DNA of 64,000 nt from Himantopus leucocephalus (GCA_003993805.1 RSEF01000026.1:930055-994054); one strand, 5' to 3'; counted from the stretch's first letter, positions 23,203-34,652 are shown. Made by a program: numbers and translations. The notes: generated from the letters alone by a model not told the origin.

Positions 23203-23814
23203 CGGTACTGGAAGGGTGCCACGGTGGCGGTGACGGGGTGGCTGTGCGGGGGGCCTGAGGAGAAGGTGATGGCCCCCAACCCGAACACAGGGCCCCTTCC
23301 CTGCGAGCCACCATGGGCCTCATCCCCCATCCCTGCTGTGGCCACCCCGCTGCCCCTCCCGGTGGACCCCCCCGGCTGCCCCCCACCCCTGCCCTGCGGT
23401 GGGGGGGCTTTGGGCAGCTCGGTGGGCTCCCCTGCCCTGCCTGCCCCTCTCCTCCCACTGCCCACTGCCTCCGGCCACTTGCCGGGGGACACCAGGGATC
23501 TCGCCAGGGCTTTCTGCCCCCCACGGGGGGGGACACCGGGGCTGCCCTCCCTCCCTATGGCTGGCTCGTGGCCAGCGGCTCTGCCAGTGCCTTTGGGCTT
23601 GAGGGTCTTGGAGCCGGGGGCCGGGGCCTTCATTGGTTGGGGGGATGGAGCCCCATGGGGAACGGGGGACCCCGGGGTGCTCGGTGTGGCCGCAGCATGT
23701 GGCTTGCCATGGGCCACGGCACGGGGCACTGGGATGGCGGAGGTATAGTGGCTGCGGCCAGCGGGGTTGATGTTGGCCATCCCGTTCATCCTGGCAAGGC
23801 AGCTGCTGTCGAGG
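23203..23814 (-). CDS. NAV1: Neuron navigator 1, large upstream coding exon (long isoform)
   Basis: A 612-bp exon bounded by a pyrimidine-rich acceptor (CTCCTCTCTCCCCACAG) and a strong GTAAGT donor, open throughout. It starts LDSSCLARMNGMANINPAGR and ends HSHPVTATVAPFQYR. The end is nearly the same as remembered NAV2 (HPNTATVAPFLYR), and this segment precedes the shared NAV core in NAV2. The middle is a Pro/Gly/Lys-rich disordered linker. SAIP, about 27 residues in, fits the S/T-x-I-P EB-binding motif, and NAV2 has SGIP in its corresponding disordered region. Being 5' of the CpG-island first exon, it must belong to transcripts from a more distal promoter. No further upstream exon, such as a CH-domain exon, was found before the gap at 30804. 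Confidence 0.78.
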
Positions 23815-24686
23815 CTGTGGGGAGAGAGGAGAGTTGAGTGAGACCTGACACAGTGAGGGGGTGGACATGGGGGGGCACCCACACACCTTTGACCACACTG
23901 GACCCTGGTCTTGGCCCCTACCAACCATGGGTACTCAATGTCCCCATCTTGGGAGGAGGACACAGCATCCCACACCCCAGGGTGAGGACATACATGATGT
24001 CCCCCCACAGGGATCCCTGGGGCCAGGGGACATGTGACGTCGTCCACCAGGGACCCCATGCAGCCCCATCCCTGTGTCCCCCGATCCCTATGGCAGGTCC
24101 TGCAGCAAGGCAACATGGGCACAGACCAGGTAGGGCTGCACCACAGGCAGGATGGGCCCCATGTGGCCACCCAAAACCTTCTCCTCATCGCCAAAACCAC
24201 CTCCTGGTTAACCGAGACCATCTCCTGGTCACCCAAGACCACCTTCCAGCAGCACAAGGACCAGCTCTGTCACCCTGTTCCTCAAGCCATGACTGGTGTC
24301 TGAGCACCATCTCTGCCCTCCCCACCCCAATGCCATCTCACATGGTGCCAACCGCCCCATCTCTCCATGCTTCTGCTCTCATCTTGCCTCACGGTGACAA
24401 TCCCCGGCATCACCACCCAGATGGTGCCCCGTATCCCCGTGCCTTGGTGTTTCGCTTTGTACAGATGAGGACAGGGGCTTGGCGCAACACCCCATCCCAC
24501 CCAACGCACCCACAGGCAGACAGGGCTGGCTTTGCCACCGCTGGTGACAGGGACATTTGCACAGTTGCAGTGAGTTCATCCCTCCCGCAGGCTTTCCCGG
24601 GGCAGGCAGAGCAGAGCTCACCAAGAAAATCAGCTGTGGAGAAAAGCTCCATCTCAAATCACCTCCTGTCTGCAGCTCTCCAGGGG

Positions 24687-24753
24687 AAAAAAAAAAGAAA
24701 AAAAAAAAAAACCAAAATAAAAAAAAAAGGCAGGGAGGGATAGAAAAGTGTTN
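24687..24753. repeat. A-rich tract ending at a single N
   Basis: Runs of A interrupted by G, CC and T over about 40 bases, then a lone N at 24753 between two GTGTT strings. The Ns and homopolymers suggest an assembly weak point; no retroposon body is recognisable next to it. Confidence 0.7.
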
Positions 24754-27504
24754 GTGTTCTCCGGGGGTTGGAGTAGCATCTAGAAAGACAGGGAGATGTG
24801 GCTCCATGGGTGCCTGTGCCAGCCTCTGCCCCCTGGCCCTCGTACAGCCTCAGCAAACCAAAATTCAAACGGGTGCCAGGTGCCACAAATCTCCTGGGAC
24901 ACACGCTCCCCGGGTCGCTCCAGCACGGTTTCGCTTAGCCCCCACAAAGGAAACCCTCCCGGGAGGGGAATGGCGGCTTTGTTGGGGTCCCTGAGCATCC
25001 TGGGGGGGGACCATCAGCTCCAGGTCAGCCACCCGTAGTCCCCGTCACCCCCAGGGGGGTTCCTCTCCCCTGGTGCTGGCTTCGAGCTGGGTGGGTGCAG
25101 CGAGCACAAGCGGGTCTTTGTGCGGCCGCTCCAGCGAGCGTGTTCGGGGCCGTGCTGGAGCCGAACGAAGCCGTTCCCGGCGGGCTGGGGGGACGCTGCC
25201 GCCCAGGTACGGGGCTGCACACAAGCCGCTCTGTTTGCAGCCCGGGGCCGGCAGCTTGGCCGCCTTTCAAACCACCCGGCAGAGACGGAGCTTCTCCAGA
25301 GCTCGAGAAGGTTTCTTGGCAAGCCGTGGGGTGCAGGGAGATGGCTCCCATCACCCCGATGGGAACAGCACCCAGCCTCAGCCCTGCGCCCATTGCATCT
25401 CCTAGCAGAGTGTGTTGCATAAGCAAGGTCCAAAACTGCCCCAAAACACCCCATTTTGCCTCTTCCCCAACCCACAGCTACTCCAAGCCCTGCTCCCCCA
25501 AGGCTTCCGGGAGGCTGCAAAGACCAAACCTTGCCCGATATCCCCCACGGCGACTTCCCCTGGGGTGGCCATGTCCCTGCCACGGGCAGCGCTGGGGTGA
25601 ATGCACCCAAATTCCCTTTCTCCAGCCCCACATGAGCTGGATCACTTGATCAACAGAGCCACGAGTCACGGGGAGAAGGGCTGATGCAGCGGACAAGATC
25701 TAAGCATCGCAGCGCCGACTCCAGTGCCAGCCAGGAGCTACAAAGGTCTTTTCAAGGCGATTTTAATTACGGGGAAAAGGGAACCAACACACGCTGCTCT
25801 GGGCTTGCTCTCGCTGAAGCCTTTGAAATGGCCAGGGAGGTTTTCTCTCTCCCCACATCCTGGCTGAGATGCCTCTGCCTCTGCTCGCTGTGGTCACAGC
25901 CCAGAGTCACAGCACCAGTGGATGGAGGAAGCCCTGGGACGAGGCACTTGGGGGTATCTGGGAGGGATCTGTCCCCAAGCTGCTACATGGGGTGAGATGG
26001 AGATGAGCATTAGGGCTCTGCCACCCCCACGCTGGCAAATAGGTCCGGATTCGGCCCCTGTGGGCAGCCACAGCCCCCAGTGAGGGGCGGCACAGGGTGA
26101 CAGAGCTGGGGTCTCACCAGTGCTGGGCAAGGGCAGGACCTGCCCAGGAGCCCTGTGCTGGCACCAGCCAGCACCCAAGGGTGCTGCAGGGCGGGCGGCA
26201 GGAGCCAGGTGGGGGCTGTGCAGGGCTTTTCCTGCACCCGTGGGATTTCCTTGCACCCACAAAGGTCACTCCTGTGAGCACGGCGGCCAGGGCCCATCAC
26301 CAGTGCCCAGCACCAGCCAGGAGCTGGAGGCCAGCACATCTTCAGGACCACAATGCTCCCAACCCCCTTTTGCAGCCCTCCCAGCAGCAAATATCAGCAG
26401 CAATCGGCTCCCCCCCAGTCCTTCAGCCCTTTGCCAGGTTGTACCCCACAACCCACACTTACAAACCTCAATTCTGCACTTTTTGTCACTCTCATTGACC
26501 ACCCCTTGCCCAAGGAGTGCTTTGCCTGGGCCAGAGCAGCTCGCAGCCTTGAGCTGCAAAATACTTTGTGCAAACGCCAACAGGGTCAACCTTCCTCCCC
26601 ATAAGCGTGAGGATGCCTGGGATGAGGCCGAGAGCCAGAGAAGCTCCAGCCCTGTGGACATGAGTGGCTAAACCACTGGCCCCAACTCACCTATTTCACC
26701 CTTGAAATCCCTTGCACGAACATCTCCAGCCCCGGGGGCTGCTGCTGGTGGGTTTTCTCTGAACTCAGAGGCACATCATCTGCCACTGCCTCCATAAAGC
26801 CAGTCCCAAGCTCCTCTTCAACTAACTCAGAGGCAAAAAAAAAAAATCATGTCACTTCACGCTATGACCTTACCTTCACCAGCACCCTCTGAGCATCATC
26901 AGCGTGCAGCTGCCCTCCAGCCCTGCCTGTTCACTGGGCATGAAGCATCGGAGCTGTAACCAGGTTTTATAGATTTCTTTTTCCAATCTTTGGACTTCTC
27001 TCTCATGGACTCAACTTCCATTTCTCCCCTCTGAGTGTACCAGCAGCCACTTCACTGCAATTCTGCGGGTGCAGCAGAAGCCAGAGCTGCCACGTTGGCC
27101 ACAAAACAATCAATCCTCCTCTTGTGCTCCCAGGGCTGAGGTTTCCCAGGAGATGCCAATGCCTGCCGGGAGCCAGGCTTCGAAGCTGTCCCCTCCCAGC
27201 AGCACACACCTCCAGGGGTCCAAGGACACCCATCACTTCTCTGCACCTGGCGAACCATGGGTGACCCCACCTTGGGCTTCACCCTGCTTTAGAGATGCCG
27301 GGGGCTTCCCCAGGGCTGAGCAAGGGGACATGTGGCTGCGGCCCCGCTCCCCCGGGCTGTAACACCAGCCGGACCCTCGGGGTGGGGACCCACACCCAGG
27401 GATGCCACCAAAGGGATAAACCAAAGCAACTCCCACCAAGTCCCTATTTCCCCCCATCAGCCCCAGGAGGAGCCACTCCTGCGTCAAGCAGCCCTCCTAC
27501 TCAT

Positions 27505-27605
27505 CCCTCATTTTATTAATGAGCACAAACTAAAACAATTCCTCGGAGAGATTCGGCCCATTCTTCTTCCAAACAAATTATTCATTTGCCTCCAGTTTGC
27601 TTGCT
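27505..27605. promoter_or_regulatory. Candidate conserved noncoding element
   Basis: An AT-rich, repeat-free island (TTTTATTAATGAGCAC, AAACAAATTATTCATTTGCC) between GC-rich flanks, with homeodomain and octamer-like strings. Candidate enhancer by appearance only. Confidence 0.3.
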
Positions 27606-27754
27606 ACCCCACCCAAACTCCGCCCCAGGGACCAGGTCCCCCGCAGCGTGCATCCCACGTGCTGCGGTGGCAGGGGAGCGGGTGAGTGCCATGTCATGCT
27701 GCGTCACGCTGGCGTCCCGCCGCTGCTTTGCCCGGCTAAAGCAGGTTACAGCTT

Positions 27755-27915
27755 GACCTAGATAGACACAGGCGGCTCCTTTGCAATTAGCTTGAAAGGG
27801 AAACGACTTTCTCCTTTAATGCAACTCGGCCNCAGTTCTCGGGAACCGGCTGTCACTCGTCCTCCGGCTAACATTAGCGCCAGAAATTTGCATCCATTGC
27901 TTTAATTTCAGAACT
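27755..27915. promoter_or_regulatory. Candidate conserved noncoding element
   Basis: Contains CTAGATAGACACAGG, TTTGCAATTAGCTTG and AAATTTGCATCCATTGC, dense in homeodomain and POU-type words. It is free of repeats and interrupted by a single N at 27832. Inference from composition only. Confidence 0.3.
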
Positions 27916-30329
27916 TCCAGCTACCAGGGAGGCTTTTGGCCCCGTCCCCTCCCCAGGTACTGGCTTGGGATCACTGAGTCCGATGGCGGTGGAAAGCAGC
28001 AAATACACACAGGTATTTTAGCACCAGGGGATATTTTGGAGAAGCCGTGGCAGTGCTGCGGGCAGCAGAGCCCTGCCTGGGCACCGGGGCTGAGCCTCCC
28101 TGGGCAGCCGGGGATGCTCATCTCCCGGCCAGGGGGATAGGATGGTCATCCCAGCCACCTCCAGAGCTCAGGTCTCGAGCACTGGGCCAGTACCTACTGT
28201 GTCCAGTGCTGAACTCAAGTTTTCCCTGAATTAAAGACCTTTAAGCCCAGAGATGAGGTGGTTTCTGATCCCTTCGGATGATGCTGTCCACAGAAACATG
28301 GGAGTTCATATTGAAGAGAAATGAAACAGCCTTGGCCAAGCTGCGTCCTTCATCCCAGGACAAAAACAATCCAACACATCCCTGAAGGCATCTCCTTCAA
28401 AGAGGCATCTGTTGTGCTCAGAGCTTGAGCTAATTCCTCAGCCTGGTGTCCAAATGCATCTCACGTGCTGTTTTAGCAGCCAGAAATTAATACGGCGACC
28501 TGGAGCCCAACTCTCATTTCATGTCCCCGTTTCGCATGTGAGGGGTCACTGGAGCATCCCCAGCAGCGAAGCAGATCTGCTTTGGATCCATCCATCACCT
28601 GAGCAGTGCTGGAAACAGCTGCTCCCCCTGGCTCTTGGCCCTCCTGGCCCCGCGGGGACTGCGCTGGTCCCCACCCTGCCCTGGGGCTACACCGAGCGGT
28701 TAACCAACCTCCAGGTCTCCCATGGTCTCAAGAGAACAGCTAACAGCTCCGCAAGTGTTTCATTCTGTTCCCAAAGCATTTTGGGGTGCCTTCTATAAAC
28801 CAGATTAATTTCACTTCTCTCGTCTCTCGCAGCTGAGATATCCCCACCAGGGATGAAACTCTGCCCTGTGCCCCTGGGGTAATTGTGGCAGGAGTCTGAG
28901 CATGAACACTTAGTAGTGCAGAAAGGTATTAAAACCTTCAGCCTCTGCTGGCGTCTTGCTGCTGCTCTGTGCCTCAGTTTCCCCACCCTGACACAGCCTC
29001 TGCCAGTGGTGAGGGAGCTGAAACCAGGCTGATAATTAGGAATAAAGGAGGACGAGTCCTTCCCTGGGTGTGCCAGGCTGCAGAGCAGCTCCATAAATTG
29101 GGCGCCCAAGGGACCGGCAGCACAGGAGCACTAGGGGCTGCAGCACAGCCAGCTGTGCTGGGTGTCCTTGGGGAGATGCTTGGGGCTGCAAAACATCCTC
29201 CATTTTTAAGGGTGAGGGTGGAGGGGGGCAGCCCAGCGGTGAACCCCGGGGTGTGAACGGGCCGAGGAGCTGACCCCATCCCACGGAACAGATCCTGGTG
29301 CCGTGACACAGCTGCCCCTCCAAGATGCTGCGTGCACCTCGCAGCCCTGCACAGGATCCGGCCCCAAGCTGCCTTCAGGGATGGCTGTGCTCCAGCGCGG
29401 CCTCCTCCCCGGCACGCTTGGGAAGGGTGACAAAGAAAAGGCTCCTTGTGACACAAGGGACATAAAACTTTCCTAAGAGAAACAGAGGGAGCAGGGGCAG
29501 AAAGGATCCTTCAGAGGAGAACAAGCTGCCGATTCAGCCGCCAGCCCCGGCCCTCTGGCCCCCGTGCCCTGGCCGGGACCCGGCCTGCCCACCAGCCGGA
29601 GTCACCGCCTGGGACATTGCCACCACCCGGATTGCCGGGGCCGCAGGCTGGGTCCTTCCCCAGGGAGGTCGTGCTGCCCCTCTGGAGGGGCAATGCCAGC
29701 AGTGGCTGTGCCGATGGCCCAGGCTGGGTGCAGGCAGGTGGTTCTCCTGGGTACAGGCAGCAGACGGGCAAACGGGTGGGAGGGGACCCCCAGGCAGCCC
29801 CAGCTCTGCCTGCCCTGGCTGGCACGATGCTGGGGGGCTCTGGGAGCTGCTGGGAGATGATCTGTGGGCTGGGGTGGGAGGAGAAGGACAGAAACCGGCT
29901 GCTGTCAGAGCAAAGATGCCCAGCCCCGTAGTCACCACACTAATCTCCGCTTTAGCCACTCCACGACAATCCCATTAGGCATTTAACCCACTTTAATAAA
30001 ACCTTGCTCTTAGCAAAATTTAGCTCTCAGCTGGACTGACCGCAGCAGCCTCTGCCACCAAAAGCCCCGTATGCAGCAGTGACATCGAGCCCTGCCCAGG
30101 CTGGGCTTTGCCTGGCACAAATCTTGCCGCAGGGATGAGGACGGATGCACCGGGGCTGGGACAGACCCCGGGGTCTGTGCAGGGGTCTGTGCAAGCAGCC
30201 CCCCTGACGAAGGCCTCTCCCTGGCTGCAGCATCTGGGGACGTCTCGGCTCCCTGTGGCACAGGCCACATGTCTGGTTTCCCCACGGCCCCTCCATGTCC
30301 CACCATCCCGCCGCCACCGCGCGGGCCTG

Positions 30330-30803
30330 TCACTTGAGGCTGTCACAGCCTGAGCGCGGCGGGCGTGACATCCCCTGAGCCGGGGCAACCGGGGACTCCC
30401 GGGCACCCGGGGCAGAGGTGTTCCCCACGCCGGGCTGGACCCCCGTGGGGGGACATCGGGGCTGCCCGGTGCCGGCTCGGGGCGGAGGAGGCGGCGCCGA
30501 CCCCCTGCCCCAGCGCGGTCGGTGCCGGGGGCAGCGGGGGCAGCATCGGCCCCGCAGCGCCGCGGACGTTCAGGAGGAGCCGGTGCTGGACAGCTCCGCC
30601 CCGCCGCCCGCGGCCACGCCCCCCGCCCGGCCACGCCCCTCCGGACCGGTGACACCCCCCCGGCCGATACCCCCCCGACTGCTGTCACCCTCCCCCCGGG
30701 CCGGTGTCATCGCCCCCGGCCGGCACCGCCCCTCCCGGTACCGCCCCCCCACCCGGTGTCAACCCCGCCCGGTACCGATCCCTCAGACCGTGTCCCCCCG
30801 GCG
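30330..30803. promoter_or_regulatory. CpG island truncated by a gap, no gene assigned
   Basis: CpG-dense DNA starting near CCGCGCGGGCC and running into the 100-N gap. The last 200 bases are a degenerate C-rich repeat built from CCGG-TGTCA-CCCCC and CCGGTACCGCC words. Long open frames exist on both strands but are low-complexity with no recognisable product. It could be a distal promoter or first noncoding exon (for the long NAV1 form on the minus strand or an unseen gene on the plus strand), or a GC-rich repeat. Confidence 0.5.
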
Positions 30804-30903
30804 NNNNNNNNNNNNNNNNNNNNNNNNNNNNNNNNNNNNNNNNNNNNNNNNNNNNNNNNNNNNNNNNNNNNNNNNNNNNNNNNNNNNNNNNNNNNNNNNN
30901 NNN
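30804..30903. other. Assembly gap, 100 N
   Basis: Exactly 100 N, the usual placeholder for a gap of unknown size. It separates the NAV1 side from the RNPEP/LZTR1 side, and lies between a CpG-dense repeat and a CR1 element. Confidence 0.98.
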
Positions 30904-31310
30904 TCTCCCAGCCTGTCCTCCCAGCAGAGGGGCTCCAGCCCCCTGAGCATCTTTGTAGCCTCCTCTGGCCCTGCTCCAACAGCTCTGTGTCTGGTTTGCA
31001 CTAGGGACCCCAGTGGGGTCTTAAGAGAGCAGAGGCAAGGGGCAGAGTCACCTCCCTCCACCTGATGGCCATGGTTCTTGTTGTGCAGCTCAGGATATGT
31101 TTGGCTTTCTGGGCTGCAAGTGCACATTGTCAGCTCATGTCCAATTTGTCACCCACCAGTATCCTTCTCTGCAGGGCTGCTCTCCATCCATCCATCCATC
31201 CATCCCCCCATCTGTTCTGATAGTGGGGATTGCCCCAACCCCAGTGCAGGACCTTGCACTTGGCCTTGTTGAACTTCAAGAGCTTCTCATGGGCCCACTG
31301 TGTCTCCTAG
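30904..31310 (-). mobile_element. CR1 LINE fragment
   Basis: Contains the CR1 series in reverse orientation: CAGCCTGTCCTCCCAGCAGA, GTGGCCTCCTCTGG-like, TGGGGTC...GAGAGCAGAG, TTTGGCTTTCTGGGCTGC and GACCTTGCACTTGGCCTTGT. Its 3' part would be in the gap to the left. A (CCAT)n microsatellite (about 31183-31204) has grown inside it. It sits in the RNPEP intron just before the last exon. Confidence 0.9.
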
Positions 31311-31508
31311 GTCAAGGACTGCTCCCCTCTCCATGTGCTGCAGGGCCAAGGGCTGCCCACAGTGGCATTTTCCGCCCTGTCCCATTCCTCTGTGCTCTCT
31401 CCCTGGCCAAGAGCAGGGCGATGCTGGAAGTGTTGTGCTCGATGGGGGGGAATGTGGGGCTCTTCCCAGGGCAGAGGTTGGGGTGTAACCCCCGCTCTCT
31501 CTCTGCAG

Positions 31509-31673
31509 GGGAAGCAGAAGTACACCCTGCCCCTCTACCGCGCCATGTGGGGCGGGTCGGAGTCAGCCCGGGCCCTGGCCATGGAGACCTTCTCAGCTAC
31601 AGCCCCCCAGCTCCACGTCAACGTCCAGAACTACGTCAAGAAGATCCTGGGCTTGGAGGTGGTGGAGAACTAG
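31509..31673 (+). CDS. RNPEP: Aminopeptidase B, terminal coding exon (partial)
   Basis: Opens after a CTCTCTCTCTGCAG acceptor in phase 0 and encodes 54 residues plus TAG. It begins GKQKYTLPLYRAMWGGSE and continues with AMETFSATAPQLHVNVQNYV. This matches the remembered C-terminus of human RNPEP (GKQKYTLPLYHAMMGGSE...ETFASTASQLHSNVVNYV), which belongs to the C-terminal helical domain of this M1-family zinc aminopeptidase. The enzyme removes Arg and Lys from peptide N-termini. The catalytic exons (HExxH motif) are not in the window and would lie in or beyond the gap at 30804. Paralogues LTA4H and RNPEPL1 end differently as far as I recall. A functional splice acceptor and poly(A) site argue against a processed copy. 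Confidence 0.88.
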   Translation, partial: GKQKYTLPLYRAMWGGSESARALAMETFSATAPQLHVNVQNYVKKILGLEVVEN

Positions 31674-31752
31674 TGCAGCCTAGGCTCTGCTCCCTCTGTG
31701 GGCTTTCCCTGTGGCAGGACCTCAGCCCTCTCTCCATCACTGCACCTTTCCT

Positions 31753-31758
31753 ATTAAA
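31753..31758 (+). terminator. RNPEP: Poly(A) signal of RNPEP (ATTAAA)
   Basis: ATTAAA 80 bases after the stop codon, followed by a T/GT-rich stretch (31768-31797) suited to cleavage factor binding. It gives a short 3'UTR of about 100 bases. Confidence 0.7.
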
Positions 31759-31799
31759 ATTTGTAATTTTTTCCCTTTTTGTGTTTTTCCTGTTCCCAG

Positions 31800-34630
31800 T
31801 GCCCCATGGGCAGCCTTTAGTGGGAGCGTCTGCTCCTCCTGCCCAGAACCAGGCTGGTATCCCAGGAGGGCAGCCCTGGTCCAGGATGTGCAGGTTGCTC
31901 CAGGCTGGTGGCTTCTCCTGGCGTTGGTGTCTTCAGGGCTGGAGCGGCTGAAGGAGTCTGGGGCCCTGATGTGCACTGGTCCGTGCTGGGCCAAGCTGTA
32001 ACAGGTCCCATGTGGCAGCTGGATCCTCTGCTTGTGGGGGGCTGGTGCTGCACCATGGGGACACCTCACCCGGCAGGGGCCCTGCAGGCTCTGTGCGGGG
32101 AGCAGAGTGGCAAAACGGGGACGTCTTGGCTTCAGTGCCTTGGTGCTGCAGATGGAGGAACAGGTGGGAATTATTTCTCTGCCTGACAGGCTGGGGCTCA
32201 CTTTGGGGTTGGGGAGAGGGGTGTGTTCCTGCTCTCCCACCAGTGGTCCCTCTCCTGGGGGGAACAGGCCTCTTGCAGTGGGGCTGGCAGCGTACCGGAG
32301 ACCTGCCAGCAAACCGGCAGCGTCGCGTGGGCTCCAGCACCTGCCCCAGCTCTGTGCTGGCAGGAGGGGACAGTGCTCAGCCTCGCTGCACAGCCCCCGG
32401 GGAACCCTGACCTGGTGGGAGGCCAAGACCATCTTGTAAACCTGGACCTGAGGCACAGGGACTGACTATGGAGATTTCTGAACAGCAGCGCAACAGATTT
32501 GGGGGGGGGTCTCTGCCCCCTGCGGGCTTTTAGCCAGGCATCTTCCAGCAGGCGATCGACCCCCTTGCTCCAGTGAGCAGATGGGCACCAAGAGCAAATG
32601 CCACAAACCGCAAGGGGCACGGAGGTGGTGCCACGTCCTTGCACGGACCTGCTCTTTGCAGTTTGCTGGGATAAATCCCAGAGCGTGGACAATGATGCCA
32701 GTGAAGCATGACCTGAGGGCTTTAAAGAGCCAGTGTGGCCCACGTATGGCGGAAGCTATAGGCAACGCTTGACAGCTACACTGTTATTCCTTGTCAAATG
32801 CAGGAATATGAGCACAGGCCCCAAAATTCCAGTACAAAACTGCCCCAAGGCTGCACTACCACCACTAATCCTGGGAACCTGCCAGCCATAAAGGCCCCTG
32901 AGGGCACCGGCTCAAAGGATGCTCTGAGGTGGCAATAACCCCCAATGGCCTCAGAAAGTGCAAATAAACCCCATGGTGTGTGCTGGCCCTGCCGCCAGGC
33001 CCATGGCAGCAGCTCCTCCAACACCAGCTGCTCCTGCTGAACCTCCTCTCCCGAGATCCTGCAGGAAACCCAGGGGTGCCCCGTGGGGCTAGTGGGACCG
33101 TCCCCTTTGGGCTGTGCACACACCTGTCCGCACCCCGACAGCCCTGGCACTTCCCCTCAGCCCCGCAGGGGGACATGGCGCAGCCCCCACTGCGCTCCCA
33201 GGCGCGGGGGGACAGCTCAGGCTGAAGGGGGCCAGCCTTGCCCACGGGGCAGGTCCCCGGCTCCTCTCTCAGAGGGGCGCACACTCCCGGCACCGAGCGT
33301 AACAGCAGCCCAGAGGCAAATCAGAATGATGATGTAACGGTGCTGTTGACCACAATCTTTCAGACAATAAATCCCACCGATGCAATGCAACTCTGACTAC
33401 AGTCACTGGAGCCGGGACTAAGCCAAATCTGCCCCCAAAGCACAGACACCCGCAGTGCTCCGGCTCAGAGGGTGCAGAGGCTGCGCATTTCCTCACAGAT
33501 GGGCTCAGGAGTAAGTTCCAAACCCCAAATAGTTCGAGACAATGGAGCCAAAGGGGCTGGTTACGGCATGGTTGAAATCAGCCCGTTCTTCCTTACTGAG
33601 GGAATGGGGCTGCATGAGTTTGGGAATGGGTGTCCTCTAGTGGATTCAGCATTGCTGAAAATAACTTGTAATATTCTTACAAGTTGTAGTGTGTAACCTT
33701 TCTGTATTTGCAGATCTGGTTTCCCAGGGAACATGTACACTGTCGGTACAATGAACATGACCTCTGATAAGAGACTTCATTACCTATGAGGCATCTGGAA
33801 ATAATCCCTCCGGTTGAAAATGAGCCCTTGGCTCTCAGATGCATCTGCCACCTCTGGTCTGACTCACCTGAGCAGCTGGGAGACAGATCGAGTGGTCCCT
33901 AAAGCCCTTCGCTTGGATTAAATGAAACAACACATTCTCCATTGCACAGGGACTGCAACGCCCTCAGCATACCGAAGCACGCGCGTGCATGTCATGCTAC
34001 AGGATGCTGAACAGGCGGTCGCATCTCGTACTGCACCAACACTTCACCAACCTGAATTAAAAATTATGGCCGCAAGGGCGGAAACACAGGGGCTGGGCAG
34101 CTGCGCTTCCCAGGAGGGATCTTCCACCACTCCAGCTCAAGCCGACTCTTGCCATTCCAAACAGCCAAGCAGAGAGCAGCAGCACCACGTCAGCGCTGTC
34201 TCTGCTTCACCTCTGCGAACTGGTGCAGGACAAGAGTTTGATTCTCAGCTTCTCTGTCAGTCCCTCCTCTGGGCTGCCGTGGTGGCTCACGGCCGGGGGA
34301 GCAGTTTTGTCTGCAGTTGTTTCACCAACATCAGCTGATCTCCGGCGCTCCCCAGCCAAGCTGCATCATTCAGCAGCCGGGGAGAGGTAAAGCTCCTCTC
34401 CCCTCTGCAGTGTGGGAAGCCGGGAAGGAACAGGAGCTGCTTCTGAACTGGCTGGGAAGGGCGCTCTGCCTTCATTCACCTTCCTGCAAAGGCAATGACT
34501 AACGAAGACACTTCAGCATAAAATTAGTAACAAGATGTAGCACACTTATTTTTAACAAAGTGACCTTCATCAAGCTCAGAGCTCTTTTTGCTTAATTTTT
34601 TCCAAAATGAAAGCCAAGTCAATCAGAAAG
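31800..34630. other. Intergenic DNA between RNPEP and LZTR1 (tail to tail)
   Basis: GC-rich unique DNA to about 33450, then clearly more AT-rich. No exon, repeat family or RNA gene was recognised. This stretch has no N, so in the assembly RNPEP and LZTR1 share one contig. The composition change near 33.45 kb is the most visible boundary in it. Confidence 0.5.
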
Positions 34631-34652
34631 TGCCAGGAGAAGATGTTAACTC

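Larger units (their letters stand above)
1..23814 (-). other. NAV1: NAV1 locus, 5' part (both ends outside the recognised exons)
   Basis: Three coding exons on the minus strand (23203-23814, 22711-22805, 19618-20308) belong to neuron navigator 1. NAV proteins are large neuronal cytoskeletal proteins that track microtubule plus ends and carry a C-terminal AAA-type ATPase domain. Only the N-terminal part is here. The exon at 19618-20308 matches the start of the well-known NAV1 protein. The two exons upstream of it correspond to the region just before the shared core in NAV2, so they should belong to a longer isoform made from a more distal promoter. Both routes end with one spare base, so either can join the same downstream exon, which is not in this window. 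Identification is from remembered family sequence, not a search. Confidence 0.85.
23815..30329. other. Noncoding DNA upstream of the NAV1 exons
   Basis: No coding exon was recognised on either strand. Probably an upstream intron of the long NAV1 form. It holds a poly-A tract, conserved-looking AT-rich islands near 27.5-27.9 kb, and a CpG-rich patch around 25090-25330 (with a NotI site, GCGGCCGC, near 25122) that has no exon I can identify. Open frames here lack family resemblance. Confidence 0.5.

Noticed and set aside
21235..23748. 837-codon open frame on the plus strand
   Set aside because: It lies opposite the two NAV1 minus-strand exons and GC-rich intron, is Pro/Gly/Ser low-complexity with no recognisable domain, and reflects the lack of A/T stops in GC-rich DNA.
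25090..25330. CpG-rich patch with a CCAG/GTACGG donor-like site as an alternative first exon
   Set aside because: No supported start, product or partner exon; composition alone is not enough.
31509..31673. LTA4H or RNPEPL1 instead of RNPEP
   Set aside because: The C-terminal pattern YTLPLYxAMxGGSE...ETFxxTAxQLHxNVxNYV fits RNPEP much better than what I recall of the two paralogues.
31737..32456. 239-codon minus-strand frame downstream of RNPEP
   Set aside because: Overlaps the RNPEP 3'UTR in antisense, low complexity, no homology recognised.
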